In this document: one piece after another, positions 33,516 through 33,928 of the stretch
Numbering within the stretch: the stretch's first letter is position 1
Layout of the letters: each line of letters starts with the position of its first letter
NCBI GenBank assembly: GCA_015662785.1
Contig: DQTM01000274.1
Span: 1 to 33,928, forward strand
Direction of reading: 5' to 3'
Origin: Sulfurospirillum arcachonense
Lineage (GTDB): Bacteria > Campylobacterota > Campylobacteria > Campylobacterales > Sulfurospirillaceae
Length of the DNA stretch: 33,928 bases
Notes under the pieces: generated by a model
The model's database searches: none
The model's input: only the letters and a program-made list of their open reading frames with translations
Told to the model about the DNA's origin: nothing
Program-made: the position numbers and the translations under genes

Positions 33516-33928
33516 ATGGCAACAATAACCGTTGACGATAGAGAGATAAAAGTTAAAGATGGTGCTTTACTTATTGAAGAGCTGTTAGCAAATGGTATTG
33601 AAATACCACATTTTTGTTATCACCCTGCTTTAGGAAAAGATGGAAATTGTAGGATGTGTATGGTTGAAATTGAAGGTAAGAAAAGACCTCAAATAGCCTG
33701 TGATACACCTATAATTGATGGTATGATTATTCGCACTAAGGGCGAAGGCATACAAAGAGTAAAACGGCAGATACTTGAAATGGAACTTATTAATCATCCG
33801 ATTGATTGTCCTGTTTGTGATCAAGCTGGTGAGTGCTCTTTGCAAAACTACTATATGGATGTTGGTCTTTACGAAAGTAGGCTTGGTACTCCAAAAACAC
33901 GTGGTGAAAAACATGTTGATATAGGTGC
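33516..33928 (+). CDS. nuoG: NuoG-type NADH-quinone oxidoreductase subunit, partial (runs off the window)
   Basis: The first 137 codons are present. The N-terminal [2Fe-2S] ferredoxin domain has Cys34, Cys45, Cys48 and Cys62 (HFCYHPALGKDGNCRMC, then ACDTP), and the next cluster motif is H94-x3-C98-x2-C101-x5-C107 (NHPIDCPVCDQAGEC), which is characteristic of NuoG and related hydrogenase or formate dehydrogenase subunits. TAAGG lies 16 bases before ATG 33516. No other nuo gene lies upstream, so this is the start of a transcription unit. Whether it is complex I NuoG or a short iron-sulfur subunit of another complex depends on sequence beyond the window. Confidence 0.82.
   Translation, partial: MATITVDDREIKVKDGALLIEELLANGIEIPHFCYHPALGKDGNCRMCMVEIEGKKRPQIACDTPIIDGMIIRTKGEGIQRVKRQILEMELINHPIDCPVCDQAGECSLQNYYMDVGLYESRLGTPKTRGEKHVDIG

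Overview
The window looks like a free-living member of the Campylobacterota (formerly Epsilonproteobacteria), most like Sulfurimonas or a close relative. This rests on the AT-rich composition, the style of the ribosomal and RNA polymerase proteins, tRNA genes with encoded CCA, and rpoB and rpoC as two separate overlapping genes rather than the fused gene known from Helicobacter and Wolinella. I ran no database search, so the genus is an inference.

Region 1 (1-2958) is an accessory region joined to a broken metabolic locus. It holds a HEPN-type gene without a usable start, an MntA/HepT-type toxin-antitoxin pair, and two related imperfect repeats of about 125-135 bp on either side of that pair. 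The sequence then enters the 3' half of mtnA (methylthioribose-1-phosphate isomerase), whose 5' half is absent. mtnA is translationally coupled to a class II aldolase gene, as expected for salvage of 5-methylthioribose.

Region 2 (2993-5532) is a two-gene unit. A membrane GGDEF/EAL protein overlaps a LapG-like periplasmic cysteine protease gene, which suggests c-di-GMP control of adhesin release.

Region 3 (5768-14887) has a small ribbon-helix-helix regulator with an unrecognised partner, a complete branched-chain amino acid type ABC importer (SBP, LivH, LivM, LivG, LivF) and a 1200-residue bifunctional PutA. An 8-bp motif (GTAGTACT) occurs before the regulator gene and before putA. The layout suggests amino acid uptake feeding proline and glutamate catabolism.

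Region 4 (14913-15961, minus strand) has a membrane-anchored coiled-coil protein with eight IxxN-type heptads, and yaaA.

Region 5 (16021-33390) is the core expression block: tRNA-Thr, Tyr, Gly and Thr, tuf, rpmG, tRNA-Trp, secE, nusG, rplK, rplA, rplJ, rplL, rpoB, rpoC, rpsL, rpsG, fusA, tRNA-Arg. It starts with an exact-consensus sigma-70 promoter and ends at a strong terminator after fusA. Several intergenic hairpins and a shared leader motif probably tune expression inside it. The window ends inside a nuoG-type gene (33516 onward).

The ribosomal and polymerase block is ordinary. The most interesting points are the repeat-flanked HEPN/MNT region against the broken mtnA, the possible regulator-liv-putA regulon, the IxxN coiled coil, and an apparent excess of the palindrome TACATGTA.
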